Shown here piece after piece: positions 17,492-26,604 of a stretch of 64,000 bases of DNA (within the stretch, counting starts at the first letter, position 1; each line of letters opens with the position of its first letter). The stretch is from Nocardia blacklockiae (GTDB taxonomy: Bacteria > Actinomycetota > Actinomycetes > Mycobacteriales > Mycobacteriaceae). Under the pieces are notes generated by a model that was given only the letters and a program-made list of their open reading frames with translations, did no database searches and was not told the origin of the DNA. The translations under genes were made by a program, and so were the position numbers. The DNA lies in NCBI RefSeq assembly GCF_015477355.1, contig NZ_JADLRJ010000001.1, forward strand, positions 992,001 to 1,056,000, in the 5' to 3' direction.

Positions 17492-18658
17492 GTGACCACC
17501 AAGATTGCTTGGAACCCACTCGATCCCGACACGATTTCCGACCCCTTTCCGCTGTATCGGCACATGCTCGAGACCGAACCCGTCTTCTGGCACGACGGTC
17601 TCGAGTCCTGGGTCGTCACCCGGTTCGACGATTGCAAGGAAGTGCTGCGCAACCATCAGGTGTACGCGCGCGACCGGCGGCGGGTCGGCGTCGACATCCC
17701 GGAGGGTTCGGTCAACATCCAGACCCAGGATCCACCCGACCAGGCCGAACTGCGCAGAATTGTGCTGCGCACCTTGCGCGGCCGCGAACCCAGGAAGATC
17801 GCATCGGTCGCCCGCAGGCAGATCGAGGCGACTGTCGAGTCGATACCGCGCGGTGCGCCGTTCGATCTCGTGACCGCGGTCGCCGAGCCGGTTGCCCTGG
17901 GGCTGATCAACTACGTGCTCGGTATCGAACACTTCACCGTCGACACCTATCGGCCGATATTCGTCGGCCTGACCAGGAGCATGGACAGCGGCCTGGATCC
18001 GACCCGGGCTCCCGAGGGAGCGGCGGCGACCCGGATGTTGCGTGCCGCGGTCGCCGAGTGGTTCGCCACGCCGCAACCGGAGGGCGCGATAGCGGACCTG
18101 CAACGCCACCCCCGCGTCGGCCGGATGCCGGAGTCCTACGTGCAGAACACGATCGCCGGGGTCTACAACGCCGGATTCAGCACCTCGGCGGCGGCCGTCA
18201 GCAGCGTGGTCCTCGCTCTCGCCGAGGATCCGGAGCTGACGACGCAGCTGGCCGCTCCGGCATCGAGCGGCTCGTATCGGACAGCCGCACACGAGTTCCT
18301 GCGTTGTATCAGTCCCGCACAGGCGACTTCACGCGCCGCCGTGGTCGGTGCCCGCCTCGGTGACACCTCGATTTCGGCCGGACAGACCGTGGTGACACTG
18401 ATGGCCGCCGCCAACCGCGACCCGGCCGTCTTCCCCGACCCGGACGTGATCCGACTGGACCGGACACCCAATCCGCACCTCGCCTTCGCCTGGGGTCCGC
18501 ACATCTGCGTGGGCGCCCAGATCGCGGTCGAGTGGATCGCGGAGTTCCTGCGCTTCGTCCACGAGAGCGGCATCACGTTCACACTCGCGGGGCAGCCCGA
18601 ATACTTCCATTCGGCGACCCTCCGCACCCTCCGTCACCTGCGGGTCCGCATCGGGTGA
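17492..18658 (+). CDS. Cytochrome P450, proposed Tyr-His cross-linking enzyme
   Basis: 388 aa from GTG 17492, with AGGAG 7 bases upstream. The frame is open to 17246, but that extension runs through the octapeptide and hairpin and is rejected. Heme-ligand Cys339 lies in FAWGPHICVG, Glu268/Arg271 form the ExxR pair, and an Ala-Gly-Thr-like I-helix is seen (NAGFSTSAAA). Soluble bacterial type, so it needs a separate ferredoxin, and none is encoded nearby. Its place after an M-x-Y-x-H octapeptide suggests aromatic cross-linking; ordinary small-molecule hydroxylation cannot be excluded. Confidence 0.9.
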   Translation: MTTKIAWNPLDPDTISDPFPLYRHMLETEPVFWHDGLESWVVTRFDDCKEVLRNHQVYARDRRRVGVDIPEGSVNIQTQDPPDQAELRRIVLRTLRGREPRKIASVARRQIEATVESIPRGAPFDLVTAVAEPVALGLINYVLGIEHFTVDTYRPIFVGLTRSMDSGLDPTRAPEGAAATRMLRAAVAEWFATPQPEGAIADLQRHPRVGRMPESYVQNTIAGVYNAGFSTSAAAVSSVVLALAEDPELTTQLAAPASSGSYRTAAHEFLRCISPAQATSRAAVVGARLGDTSISAGQTVVTLMAAANRDPAVFPDPDVIRLDRTPNPHLAFAWGPHICVGAQIAVEWIAEFLRFVHESGITFTLAGQPEYFHSATLRTLRHLRVRIG

Positions 18659-18719
18659 GGTCACCCGATCGGATTCGGGTGCAACGCATTTCGTCAAACA
18701 TCTTCCAGAGAGGACGATC

Positions 18720-20255
18720 GTGTCCGAACACGTCACCGACCATCTGATCATCGGCGCGGGGCCGGCCGGATTGCAACTGGCCCATCTCCTCCAGCAGGCC
18801 GGACGCGACTACATCGTCCTGGAACGAGCCGCGGCCCCGGGCCACTCCTTCGCCACCTTCCCGCGCCATCGCCGGCTCATCTCCATCAACAAGCGCTACA
18901 CCGGCACGACCGACGCCGAGATCAACCTGCGCATGGACTGGAATTCGCTGCTGTCGGACGATCCGGAGCTGCTGTTCACGCGATTCAGCGACAGCTACTT
19001 CCCGCATGCCGACGACATGCTCGATTACCTGCGCGAATTCGCCGCGCGGTGTGGATTGACCATCGAATTCGGCTGCCGGGTGGTCGAACTCGCGCGGGAC
19101 GGCGACACTTTCCGGGCCACCGACGAGGCGGGCAATACGTACCGGGCCCCGCGCGTCGTCATCGCGACCGGCGTCGGCCAACCGCAGCTGCCGGCGATCC
19201 CCGGCGCCGAACTCGCGGACAACTATGCCACCGTCTCGACCGATCCGGCCGAGTTCGTCGACAAGCGAGTTCTCGTCGTGGGCAAAGGCAATTCGGCATT
19301 CGAGACCGCCGACCACCTCACGCCGGTCGCGGCGGTCATCCACGTGGCCGGGCCGAACCCCGTGCGACTCGCCTGGAACACCCACTTCGTCGGTCATCTC
19401 CGGGCGGTCAACAACAACTTCCTCGACACCTATCAGCTGAAGTCGCAGAACGCGATCGTCGACGCGAAGATCGCCGGCATCAGGCGGTCCGGCGCCGGTT
19501 ACGACGTGGAGTTCATCTTCTCCCGAGGCAGCGTGCACATCGGTTACGACCGCGTGATCCTGTGCACGGGGTTCCGCTTCGACACCTCCTTGTTCGACGT
19601 GTCGGCGCGACCAGCCCTGGCCGACAACGGCAGGTTCCCGGCGCTCACGGGAGCGTACGAGTCGGTGGATCAGCCGGGCATGTACTTCGCCGGGACGCTC
19701 ACCCAGCAGCTGGATTTCAAGAAGGGCACCAACGGCTTCATCCACGGCTTCCGCTACGGCGCGCGGGCGCTCTTCCATGTGCTGGAGCAGCGATATCACC
19801 GCGTACCGTGGCCGCACCGCGAGATCGACCCCTCCGTCGCGAATCTGGCCGCGGAGATCCTCGCACGCGTCAACCGTTCGTCCGCCCTCTGGCAACAGTT
19901 CGGGGTACTCGCCGACGCCGTCCGGATACCGGGTGCGGGGCGGGCGGAGTACTACGAGGAGGTTCCCGTCCGGCACCCCGATTTCTGGCAGGCCGGATCC
20001 GACGACGACATGCTGATGGTCACCTTGGAGTACGGCCCGGACGCGGTGACCCACTTCGACGGGAAGCCGGTACTGGCCGACGCGAGCCCGGCGTCGAGCT
20101 ACTTGCATCCCGTCGTGCGGCACTACCGCGCGGGCGCCCTGCTCGGCACCCACCATGTCGCGAGCAATCTCGACAACGATTGGGGCGCAACGATCTACGC
20201 CGACCGGCTGCGCGACTTCCTGACGGCGTCGACCGTCGATTCCGTAGCGGTGTAG
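18720..20255 (+). CDS. FOXRED2-like FAD-dependent oxidoreductase
   Basis: 511 aa from GTG 18720. GAGPAG at residues 12-17 binds FAD and VVGKGNSAFE near residues 185-194 is the second nucleotide site, giving a class B flavin monooxygenase/lysine-N-hydroxylase-like layout. The FPRHRRLISINKRYTG stretch and the DWNSLLSDD segment strongly recall FOXRED2 (ERFAD) and its bacterial relatives. Likely NADPH-dependent. It lies 61 bases after the P450, so it probably oxidises the same product, or could feed electrons; the first seems likelier. Confidence 0.82.
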   Translation: MSEHVTDHLIIGAGPAGLQLAHLLQQAGRDYIVLERAAAPGHSFATFPRHRRLISINKRYTGTTDAEINLRMDWNSLLSDDPELLFTRFSDSYFPHADDMLDYLREFAARCGLTIEFGCRVVELARDGDTFRATDEAGNTYRAPRVVIATGVGQPQLPAIPGAELADNYATVSTDPAEFVDKRVLVVGKGNSAFETADHLTPVAAVIHVAGPNPVRLAWNTHFVGHLRAVNNNFLDTYQLKSQNAIVDAKIAGIRRSGAGYDVEFIFSRGSVHIGYDRVILCTGFRFDTSLFDVSARPALADNGRFPALTGAYESVDQPGMYFAGTLTQQLDFKKGTNGFIHGFRYGARALFHVLEQRYHRVPWPHREIDPSVANLAAEILARVNRSSALWQQFGVLADAVRIPGAGRAEYYEEVPVRHPDFWQAGSDDDMLMVTLEYGPDAVTHFDGKPVLADASPASSYLHPVVRHYRAGALLGTHHVASNLDNDWGATIYADRLRDFLTASTVDSVAV

Positions 20256-20266
20256 GAGCGGCGACC

Positions 20267-21724
20267 GTGGCACCCTCGCTGCTCGAGATAACGACGCATC
20301 TCTTCCTCCAGGTGGCGATCATCCTCGTCACCTGCCGCCTGCTCTGGCCGCTGTTCCGGCGGCTGGGACAGGTGCGGGTGGTCGCGATCATGGTCGCGGG
20401 CTTCGTGCTCGGGCCCTCGGTCCTCGGCTGGGCGTGGCCGGCCGCGCAGCACTGGCTGTTCCCGACGACCCTGACCGTCGGCACGACCACGACGGCGCAT
20501 CCGAATCTCACCGCCATCTACGTGGTGGGCCAGCTCGGCCTGGTGCTGTACATGTTCTTGGTCGGCACCTCGTTCAAGCTGGACATCCTGGGATCGCACC
20601 TGCGCGAGGCGGGCGCCACCGCCGCGGCCGGCGTCGGCCTGCCCATGCTGCTCGGCGGGCTGCTCGGCTGGGCGATGGTGCGATCCGGCGGCTACTTCAC
20701 GAGCGAGGTCGGGGGCTGGCAGGGCGGATTGTTCATCGCCTCGGCCGTCGCGATCACCGCATTCCCCATGCTGGCGTGGATCATCTACGACTCGGGTCTG
20801 GCGGCCACCCGGCTCGGCACCATGTCGCTGTCGTGCGCCGCGGTCGACGACGCCTGTGCCTGGGTGCTGCTCGCGACGGTCGTGGCCACCACCAAGGACA
20901 GCATGTCCGGTGCGTTGCTCGCACTCGGCGGCGGTGTCGCCTATTTGCTGTTCATGGTCTTCGTCGCGCGGCCGGTACTGGCGCGATTGCACACCCGGGT
21001 GGCCCGCGACGACGAACGCAGCGGCGGTATCCCGCTCGGTGCGCTGACGACGGTGCTACTGGTGGTGCTGCTGGGCAGCTGGTTCACCGACTACGTGGGC
21101 GTGTACTCGGTCTTCGGCGCGTTCGTGGCGGGCGCGGTGCTGCCCCGCGGGGAGCTGCTGGACACGATCCGCGACCGATTCGAACCGCTCGTCGCCCACC
21201 TGCTGCTACCGGCCTTCTTCATCTACTCGGGGCTCAATACCGAACTCAGCCTCATCCTCGAACCGAAGTTGCTGATCATGGCCGCGGTCGTGGTGGTCGT
21301 GTCGTTCGCCGGGAAATTCGGCGCGGTCGCGCTCGCGGCGCGCTGGCAAGGCATCGGGTGGCTGGAATCGGGAGCCATGGGCGCTCTGGCGAACGCCCGC
21401 GGCCTGATGGAACTGATCCTGCTCAACATCGGCCTGAGCGCCGGCCTGATCACGAGCGAGCTCTACACGATTCTCGCGTTGATGACGATCGTGACCACCT
21501 TCGTCGCCACACCGTTGTTGCGGCTGTTCGAACGCGGCGCGTGGCGCAACGGAGTGGTCTTCGGCCCGTCCGGACTGGAACGCACGCAGGAACTCACCGC
21601 CCCGGCAGGAACCGGATCGCCCGCGCCACACCCATCAGGAACGGCTGCCACCGCTCCTGCGGAACACCCCACGGCGCATCGAGATTCAGGAACCGCGTCA
21701 CCACCACCGTCTGCGGCTCGGTGA
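20267..21724 (+). CDS. CPA2-family cation/proton antiporter
   Basis: 485 aa from GTG 20267, with TAGGAG upstream and only 11 bases after the flavoprotein stop. About 12 membrane helices in the Na+/H+ exchanger fold (GFVLGPSVLG; FASAVAITAF-like segments; VFGAFVAGAVLPRG). The CPA2 group includes KefB-like transporters and natural-product efflux antiporters. Placement suggests self-protection or export. The last 44 residues, rich in Pro, Ala and Thr, are read antisense to the end of the convergent aldehyde dehydrogenase and look like run-through sequence. Confidence 0.85.
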   Translation: MAPSLLEITTHLFLQVAIILVTCRLLWPLFRRLGQVRVVAIMVAGFVLGPSVLGWAWPAAQHWLFPTTLTVGTTTTAHPNLTAIYVVGQLGLVLYMFLVGTSFKLDILGSHLREAGATAAAGVGLPMLLGGLLGWAMVRSGGYFTSEVGGWQGGLFIASAVAITAFPMLAWIIYDSGLAATRLGTMSLSCAAVDDACAWVLLATVVATTKDSMSGALLALGGGVAYLLFMVFVARPVLARLHTRVARDDERSGGIPLGALTTVLLVVLLGSWFTDYVGVYSVFGAFVAGAVLPRGELLDTIRDRFEPLVAHLLLPAFFIYSGLNTELSLILEPKLLIMAAVVVVVSFAGKFGAVALAARWQGIGWLESGAMGALANARGLMELILLNIGLSAGLITSELYTILALMTIVTTFVATPLLRLFERGAWRNGVVFGPSGLERTQELTAPAGTGSPAPHPSGTAATAPAEHPTAHRDSGTASPPPSAAR

Positions 21725-23147
21725 ACTTCAGCAGGCCGTCGGGGCCGTGGCGGCGGCCCACGCCGGAGATGCCCATGCCGCCCATCGGCGCGCCGGTGCT
21801 GCCCCAGGCCGGGGCGTAGCCCTCGTCGACGCAGACGGTTCCGGCGTGCAGGCGGGCGGCGATGTGCTCGCCCTCGGCCTTGCTCGCCGCCCACACGCTC
21901 GCGTTCAGTCCGTACTCGGTGTCGTTGGCGCGCGCGATCGCCTCCTCGACATCGGCGACCGGGTAGATCGAGACCAGCGGCCCGAAGGTCTCGTTGCGGC
22001 CGCACTCCATGGTGTCGGTCACGTCGGCGAGCACGGTCGGTTCGAAGAACAGCGGGCCGATGTCGGGGCGGGCGTTGCCCCCGGCGAGCACCTTGGCGCC
22101 CTTGGAGGTGGCGTCGGCGACGTGCTTGGTCACCGTCTCCAGCTGCGCCTCGGAGATCAGCGAGCCGATTTCCGCCGAATAGTCGTAGGCCGCATCGAGT
22201 TTCGCGGCGCGCACCGCCGCGACGAACTTCTGCGTGAACTGCTCGGCGACCGCCTGCTCCACATACAGCCGCTCGATCGAGATGCACAGCTGCCCGGCGT
22301 TCGAAAAACACGCGCGCACAGCGGCTTTCGCCGCCTTGTCCAGATTCGCGCCGCGCGTGACGATCATCGGGTTCTTGCCGCCGAGTTCGGCGGAGAATCC
22401 GATCAGCCGCTTGCCGCACTGCTGCGCGAGCGCGCTGCCGGTGGCCGAGGACCCGGTGAACATCAGGTAGTCGCAGGAGTCCACGATGGCCGTGCCGACC
22501 ACCGTGCCGGGGCCGGGCACCACCTGCAGCAGATCCTTCGGCAGCCCCGCGCGCCACAGCAGTTCCACGTTCGCCAGCGAGGAGTACGGGGTCTGGCTGT
22601 CCGGCTTCACGATCACCGCGTTGCCCGCCAGCAGCGCCGGGATCGAGTCGCCGATCGACAGCAGCATGGGATAGTTCCACGGCGCGATCACTCCGACCAC
22701 GCCCTTGGGCTGGGTGCGCACGGCGGCGCGGTTGAGCACGGGGAACGCGCCCGGCGCCTTGTGCGGCGCGAGCAGCGCGGGCGCGACCCGGGCGAAGTAG
22801 CGGGCCGCGAACATCAGGCCCATGATCTCTTCCTGCGCCGCCCAGCGGGCCTTGCCGGTCTCGGCCTGGATGACGTCCATCAAATATTCGCGGTTCTGCA
22901 CCACCAACTCGCGGTAGCGCTCGAGCACGGCGGCGCGCTCCTTGGGCGAGCGGGCGGCCCAGCTCTGCTGCGCGGGCCGCGCCTTGGCGAAGGCGGCGGT
23001 GACGTCGGCGGCGGTGCCCACGGGCACCTCGCCCAGCGCGCGACCGGTGAACACCTCCGTGATCTGGCGCGTCGCGTGCTCGACGGCGGTGTCTACGGCC
23101 GCGAACTCCCGCAGGCGCTCGAATACGGCGGCTTCCGGCACGGGCAT
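21594..23147 (-). CDS. Succinate-semialdehyde dehydrogenase-like aldehyde dehydrogenase
   Basis: 517 aa. Asn157 (PWNYP), Lys181, Glu254 (ELGGKNP) and nucleophile Cys288 (GQLC) are all present. Overall it resembles the NADP-type GabD2/succinate-semialdehyde dehydrogenase group of actinobacteria, which turns succinic semialdehyde into succinate. Other aldehydes are possible. Its 3' end overlaps the convergent antiporter by 131 bases. Confidence 0.88.
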   Translation of the reverse strand: MPVPEAAVFERLREFAAVDTAVEHATRQITEVFTGRALGEVPVGTAADVTAAFAKARPAQQSWAARSPKERAAVLERYRELVVQNREYLMDVIQAETGKARWAAQEEIMGLMFAARYFARVAPALLAPHKAPGAFPVLNRAAVRTQPKGVVGVIAPWNYPMLLSIGDSIPALLAGNAVIVKPDSQTPYSSLANVELLWRAGLPKDLLQVVPGPGTVVGTAIVDSCDYLMFTGSSATGSALAQQCGKRLIGFSAELGGKNPMIVTRGANLDKAAKAAVRACFSNAGQLCISIERLYVEQAVAEQFTQKFVAAVRAAKLDAAYDYSAEIGSLISEAQLETVTKHVADATSKGAKVLAGGNARPDIGPLFFEPTVLADVTDTMECGRNETFGPLVSIYPVADVEEAIARANDTEYGLNASVWAASKAEGEHIAARLHAGTVCVDEGYAPAWGSTGAPMGGMGISGVGRRHGPDGLLKFTEPQTVVVTRFLNLDAPWGVPQERWQPFLMGVARAIRFLPGR

Positions 23148-23514
23148 TCTCGTCTCCTACTTGTCAGTAACCACGGGATACAGACAATCTACCGCGCGGC
23201 CGGGTCCACGCCTACCACCTCGGCGAGGACCGTTGACAGTCACAACAGCCGTTCCCCTCCGGCAACCCCGCGGCCGCCGTTTGCTCGGCACCGAAATTCT
23301 CCGCCATTCCGGAAGGAAACAGCCGCGCGCACCCGGTGACACAGCACTCCGAAATCCGAACGGTAGGCGCGCACGTTATCGGGTATTCCGAAACCGACGG
23401 CGTATCCACCGATCCCATTCGGCCGCAAGCACATAACGCGCCGATTTGTCAATTACAGTCCCGCTCAACGGGAATTCCGCCACAACGACCTGCCCTACCG
23501 GTTACGTTGTGGCG
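23148..23514. other. Intergenic region between aldehyde dehydrogenase and conservon
   Basis: About 370 bases between divergent genes. I find no coding frame with convincing codon use. It should contain the conservon promoter; TTACGTTGT just before ATG 23515 could be a -10 for a nearly leaderless transcript, but no clear -35 is seen. Confidence 0.4.
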
Positions 23515-25824
23515 ATGTTGAGAGGCAGGCTCGGTGTCCGGTCCCGCATTCTCGCGATCGCACTCGTCCCGAGTCTCGCCCTACTCGTGATCGGCGTCGG
23601 CGCCGCGGGATACCTGCTGCGGGAGGGCCAGCGGGACAAGGAATTCGCCACCGTCCTGGAATCGGGGAACAAGCACACACGCGAGATGATCGCGGCCGTC
23701 GAGCAGGAGCGCATGCTGTCGCTGTGGCAGCTCTCCGGCGAACAGTCCGACCGGGCCGCACTCGGCGCCGCGCGCCAGCGGCTCGACGCCGCGCTGCGCG
23801 ACCTCGCCACCACCGAGACCCAGCTCAACGACGCCGGCTGGGACCGCGTCGACGCCGACCTCGGCAATTTCGCGACGCTGCAACAGCAACTGCCCGTCAT
23901 CCGCGGCCGGATCGACTCCGGCGCCATGCCGCTGCCGGACGCCTACGGCATCTACTCGCGCCTGCTCGGCGGCGTCGCCGTCGGCACGGCCCTGGTCGCG
24001 GCCGACGCCCCCGACGCGACGATGGCGCTGCACCTGGCCGGCGCGCTGCGCATCCTGCGCGCCATGGAGGCCGTCTCCCGCGCCGACGCGCTCACCGCGG
24101 CCGCCGCGGGCCCCGGCCTGCCGCAGCCGCTCGCCGCCGAATACCAGAACCTGGTGGGCTACTACCGCAGCGAACTGCCGCAGCTGGCGGCCGACCTCTC
24201 GAAGAGCCAGACCCAGCTGGTCGAGTCCATCCTGAATTCGCCCGCCTGGCAACAGCTGGCGGCGATGGAGGAAGCCCTCATCCACCCGGGCTCGGCCAAA
24301 CCCGGTGCCCCGCCGCCCCTTCCGATGTCGCTCGCCGAGTGGCGCGCGGCCGCCGACCACATCGACGCCCAGCTGCTGCAACTGTGGCAGGTGCAGAACG
24401 ACCTCGCCGACCGCGCCGCCTACGACTCCGCCGACGCCAGCGCCCGCAACTCCCTGCTCGGCGGCGCGGGCGCGCTGGTGATCGCGGTGGCCGCCTTCCT
24501 GGTCTCGCTGTGGCTGGCCAACCGGCTCATCGGGCGGTTGCGGCGGCTGCGCACCGAAACGCTCACGCTGGCCGAGACGAGCCTGCCCGAGACCATGCGC
24601 AAACTCGCCGCCGGCGAGGACGTCGACCCCGAGACCGCGGCCGCGCGGCTGGACTTCGGCCACGACGAGATCGGTTCGGTCGCCAAGGCGTTCAACCGCG
24701 CGCACACCGCCGCCGTGGCCGCCGCGATCACCGAGGCCCGCACCCGCGAGGGCGTGCGCGCGGTGTTCCTCAACATCGCCCACCGCAGCCAGATCGTGGT
24801 GCATCGGCAGCTGGAGATCCTCGACGAAGCCGAACAGCGCCAAGAGGATCCGGCGCTGCTGGACACCTTCTTCCGCCTCGACCACCTCGCCACCCGCGAA
24901 CGCCGCAATGCCGAGAACCTCATCATCCTCGGCGGCGGCGAACCCGGCCGGCAGTGGCGACGCCCGGTGCCGCTGGTGGAGCTGGTGCGCAGCGCCGTCG
25001 GCGAGACCCTGGACTACACGCGCGTGCGGATGACGCGGCTGCCGCAGGTGTTCATCATCGGCACCGTCGTCGGCGACCTCATCCACCTGGTGGCCGAACT
25101 GGTCGACAACGCCACCTCCTTCTCCCCGCCGCAGTCGCGCGTGGAGATCACCGGCAACCTGGTCGGCAAGGGCGTCATCGTCGAGATCAGCGACCAGGGC
25201 GTCGGCATGTCCGAGGAGGACCGCGAGCGCCTCAACGAGATGCTGCGCCGCCCACCGGATTTCGGCGTCGCGACGCTGTCGGAGAATTCCCGCCTGGGTC
25301 TGTTCGTGGTCGCGCAGCTCAGCGCGCGGCACGGAATCTCGGTGCGCCTCACCGACTCCGACTACGGCGGCACCCGGGCCATCGTGCTGGTGCCGACCGC
25401 ACTGATCACCACCGACGCCCCGCTGGCCGACCATCTCCCGCAGCGGGCTGTCGTCCGGCGCACCGAGCGGCCCGAAACCGGCCAGCTGCCCGTCCTCGAG
25501 GCCGAGACGGTCCCGGAGCCGGTCGCGACCCTGCCGCCCGCGCGCCCGCGCACGGAGGAGCCCCGCCCGTCGCCCGCGCGCTACACCGGCACCGACTCCC
25601 GGCCCCCGCTACCCCGGCGGCGGCGCCAGGCCAGCCTCGCCCCCGAGCTGGCCGAGCGGCCCGACGACGACACCGGCCCGCAGCGCGCGCGTTCCGCCGA
25701 GCAGGCCCGAGATCTCATGTCGGCCATAGAGAATGGGACCCGACAGGGGCGGCGCGCCGATCCCGGCCGCACCGCCACCCAGGACGAACAGGAAGGCGAA
25801 GGTGACCTCTTCCAACACAGGTGA
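23515..25824 (+). CDS. cvnA: Conservon sensor histidine kinase CvnA (nitrate/nitrite-sensing domain)
   Basis: 769 aa from ATG 23515. Two membrane helices (about 8-28 and 320-340) flank an extracytoplasmic helical NIT-type sensor domain. A HAMP-like linker follows, and the HATPase domain shows ELVDNATSFSPP (N box) and DQGVGM (G1 box). The C-terminal 150 residues are Pro/Arg-rich and disordered. No canonical phospho-acceptor His motif is obvious, as in other conservon kinases, which signal to GTPases rather than response regulators. Confidence 0.88.
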   Translation: MLRGRLGVRSRILAIALVPSLALLVIGVGAAGYLLREGQRDKEFATVLESGNKHTREMIAAVEQERMLSLWQLSGEQSDRAALGAARQRLDAALRDLATTETQLNDAGWDRVDADLGNFATLQQQLPVIRGRIDSGAMPLPDAYGIYSRLLGGVAVGTALVAADAPDATMALHLAGALRILRAMEAVSRADALTAAAAGPGLPQPLAAEYQNLVGYYRSELPQLAADLSKSQTQLVESILNSPAWQQLAAMEEALIHPGSAKPGAPPPLPMSLAEWRAAADHIDAQLLQLWQVQNDLADRAAYDSADASARNSLLGGAGALVIAVAAFLVSLWLANRLIGRLRRLRTETLTLAETSLPETMRKLAAGEDVDPETAAARLDFGHDEIGSVAKAFNRAHTAAVAAAITEARTREGVRAVFLNIAHRSQIVVHRQLEILDEAEQRQEDPALLDTFFRLDHLATRERRNAENLIILGGGEPGRQWRRPVPLVELVRSAVGETLDYTRVRMTRLPQVFIIGTVVGDLIHLVAELVDNATSFSPPQSRVEITGNLVGKGVIVEISDQGVGMSEEDRERLNEMLRRPPDFGVATLSENSRLGLFVVAQLSARHGISVRLTDSDYGGTRAIVLVPTALITTDAPLADHLPQRAVVRRTERPETGQLPVLEAETVPEPVATLPPARPRTEEPRPSPARYTGTDSRPPLPRRRRQASLAPELAERPDDDTGPQRARSAEQARDLMSAIENGTRQGRRADPGRTATQDEQEGEGDLFQHR

Positions 25825-26203
25825 TCTGAACTGGTTGCTCGACGATCTCGTCGAGCGCCTCGCCGGTGTGCGGTACGCGGTGGTGCATTCCACCGACGGA
25901 CTGCTGCTGGGCCGATCCAATTCCATGAGCCGCGAGGACGCCGAGCATTTCGGCGCCATGTCGGCGACGCTGTACGGACTGGCCCGCAGCGCCGGCAGCC
26001 GCTTCGACGGGGGCGGGGTGCGGCAGGCGGTCATCGAACTCGACCGCGCTGTGCTGTTCGTCACTGCCGCGGGGGACAACGCATGTATCGCATTGCAGGC
26101 CAACGAGAGCGCCAACCTGGGTATGGTCGCCTACGAAATGAATCTGACGGTGCAACGCGTCGGCGGCTACCTGTCGACCGACGCACGCGCCGGCGCGGAG
26201 TAG
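25802..26203 (+). CDS. cvnB: Roadblock/LC7 protein CvnB
   Basis: 133 aa from GTG 25802, overlapping the cvnA end by 23 bases, with GGAAGG upstream. The DLNWLLDDLVERLAGVRYAV start and the GLLLGRS strand are typical of prokaryotic roadblock/LC7 proteins, which bind small Ras-like GTPases and modulate them. Second gene of the conservon. Confidence 0.9.
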   Translation: MTSSNTGDLNWLLDDLVERLAGVRYAVVHSTDGLLLGRSNSMSREDAEHFGAMSATLYGLARSAGSRFDGGGVRQAVIELDRAVLFVTAAGDNACIALQANESANLGMVAYEMNLTVQRVGGYLSTDARAGAE

Positions 26204-26220
26204 GTGGAGCACAGATCGTC

Positions 26221-26595
26221 ATGACGCGCTTCGGGCAACCGTGGTTCGACGACGAGGCGGGCCCGCTGGTCCGACCGTACGCCGTGACGCGGGGCCGCAC
26301 CATGGGAGCCGGACACGACCTGGATATGCTCACCGTGGTGGCGACGGTCGACTCGGCCCCGCCGTTGCGGCGCCTCGAGCCGGAATACGCGGAAATCGTT
26401 CGGCGCTGCCGGATTCCGCAATCGGTCGCCGAGGTATCGGCGACCCTGAGACTGCCCCTGGCTGTCACCAAGATCTTGGTTGGTGATTTGATCAGCGAGG
26501 GGCATCTGACCTTCCGGGTGCCCGCCCGCACCGACGCGGGCCCCGGCGACCTCAATGTCTTGCGAGCAGTACTCGACGGAATCCGAAAGCTGTAG
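26221..26595 (+). CDS. cvnC: DUF742 protein CvnC
   Basis: 124 aa from ATG 26221. The LVRPYAVTRGRT segment and the winged-helix-like C-terminal half (SVAEVSATLRLPLAVTKILV) define DUF742, the third conservon component. It probably acts as an adaptor or DNA-binding element between kinase complex and GTPase. Nine bases separate it from cvnD. Confidence 0.9.
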   Translation: MTRFGQPWFDDEAGPLVRPYAVTRGRTMGAGHDLDMLTVVATVDSAPPLRRLEPEYAEIVRRCRIPQSVAEVSATLRLPLAVTKILVGDLISEGHLTFRVPARTDAGPGDLNVLRAVLDGIRKL

Positions 26596-26604
26596 AAACA
26601 CACC

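Noticed and set aside
23148-23452. Small minus-strand ORFs upstream of the conservon
   Set aside because: Several overlapping frames of 60-70 codons without ribosome sites; composition resembles non-coding sequence.
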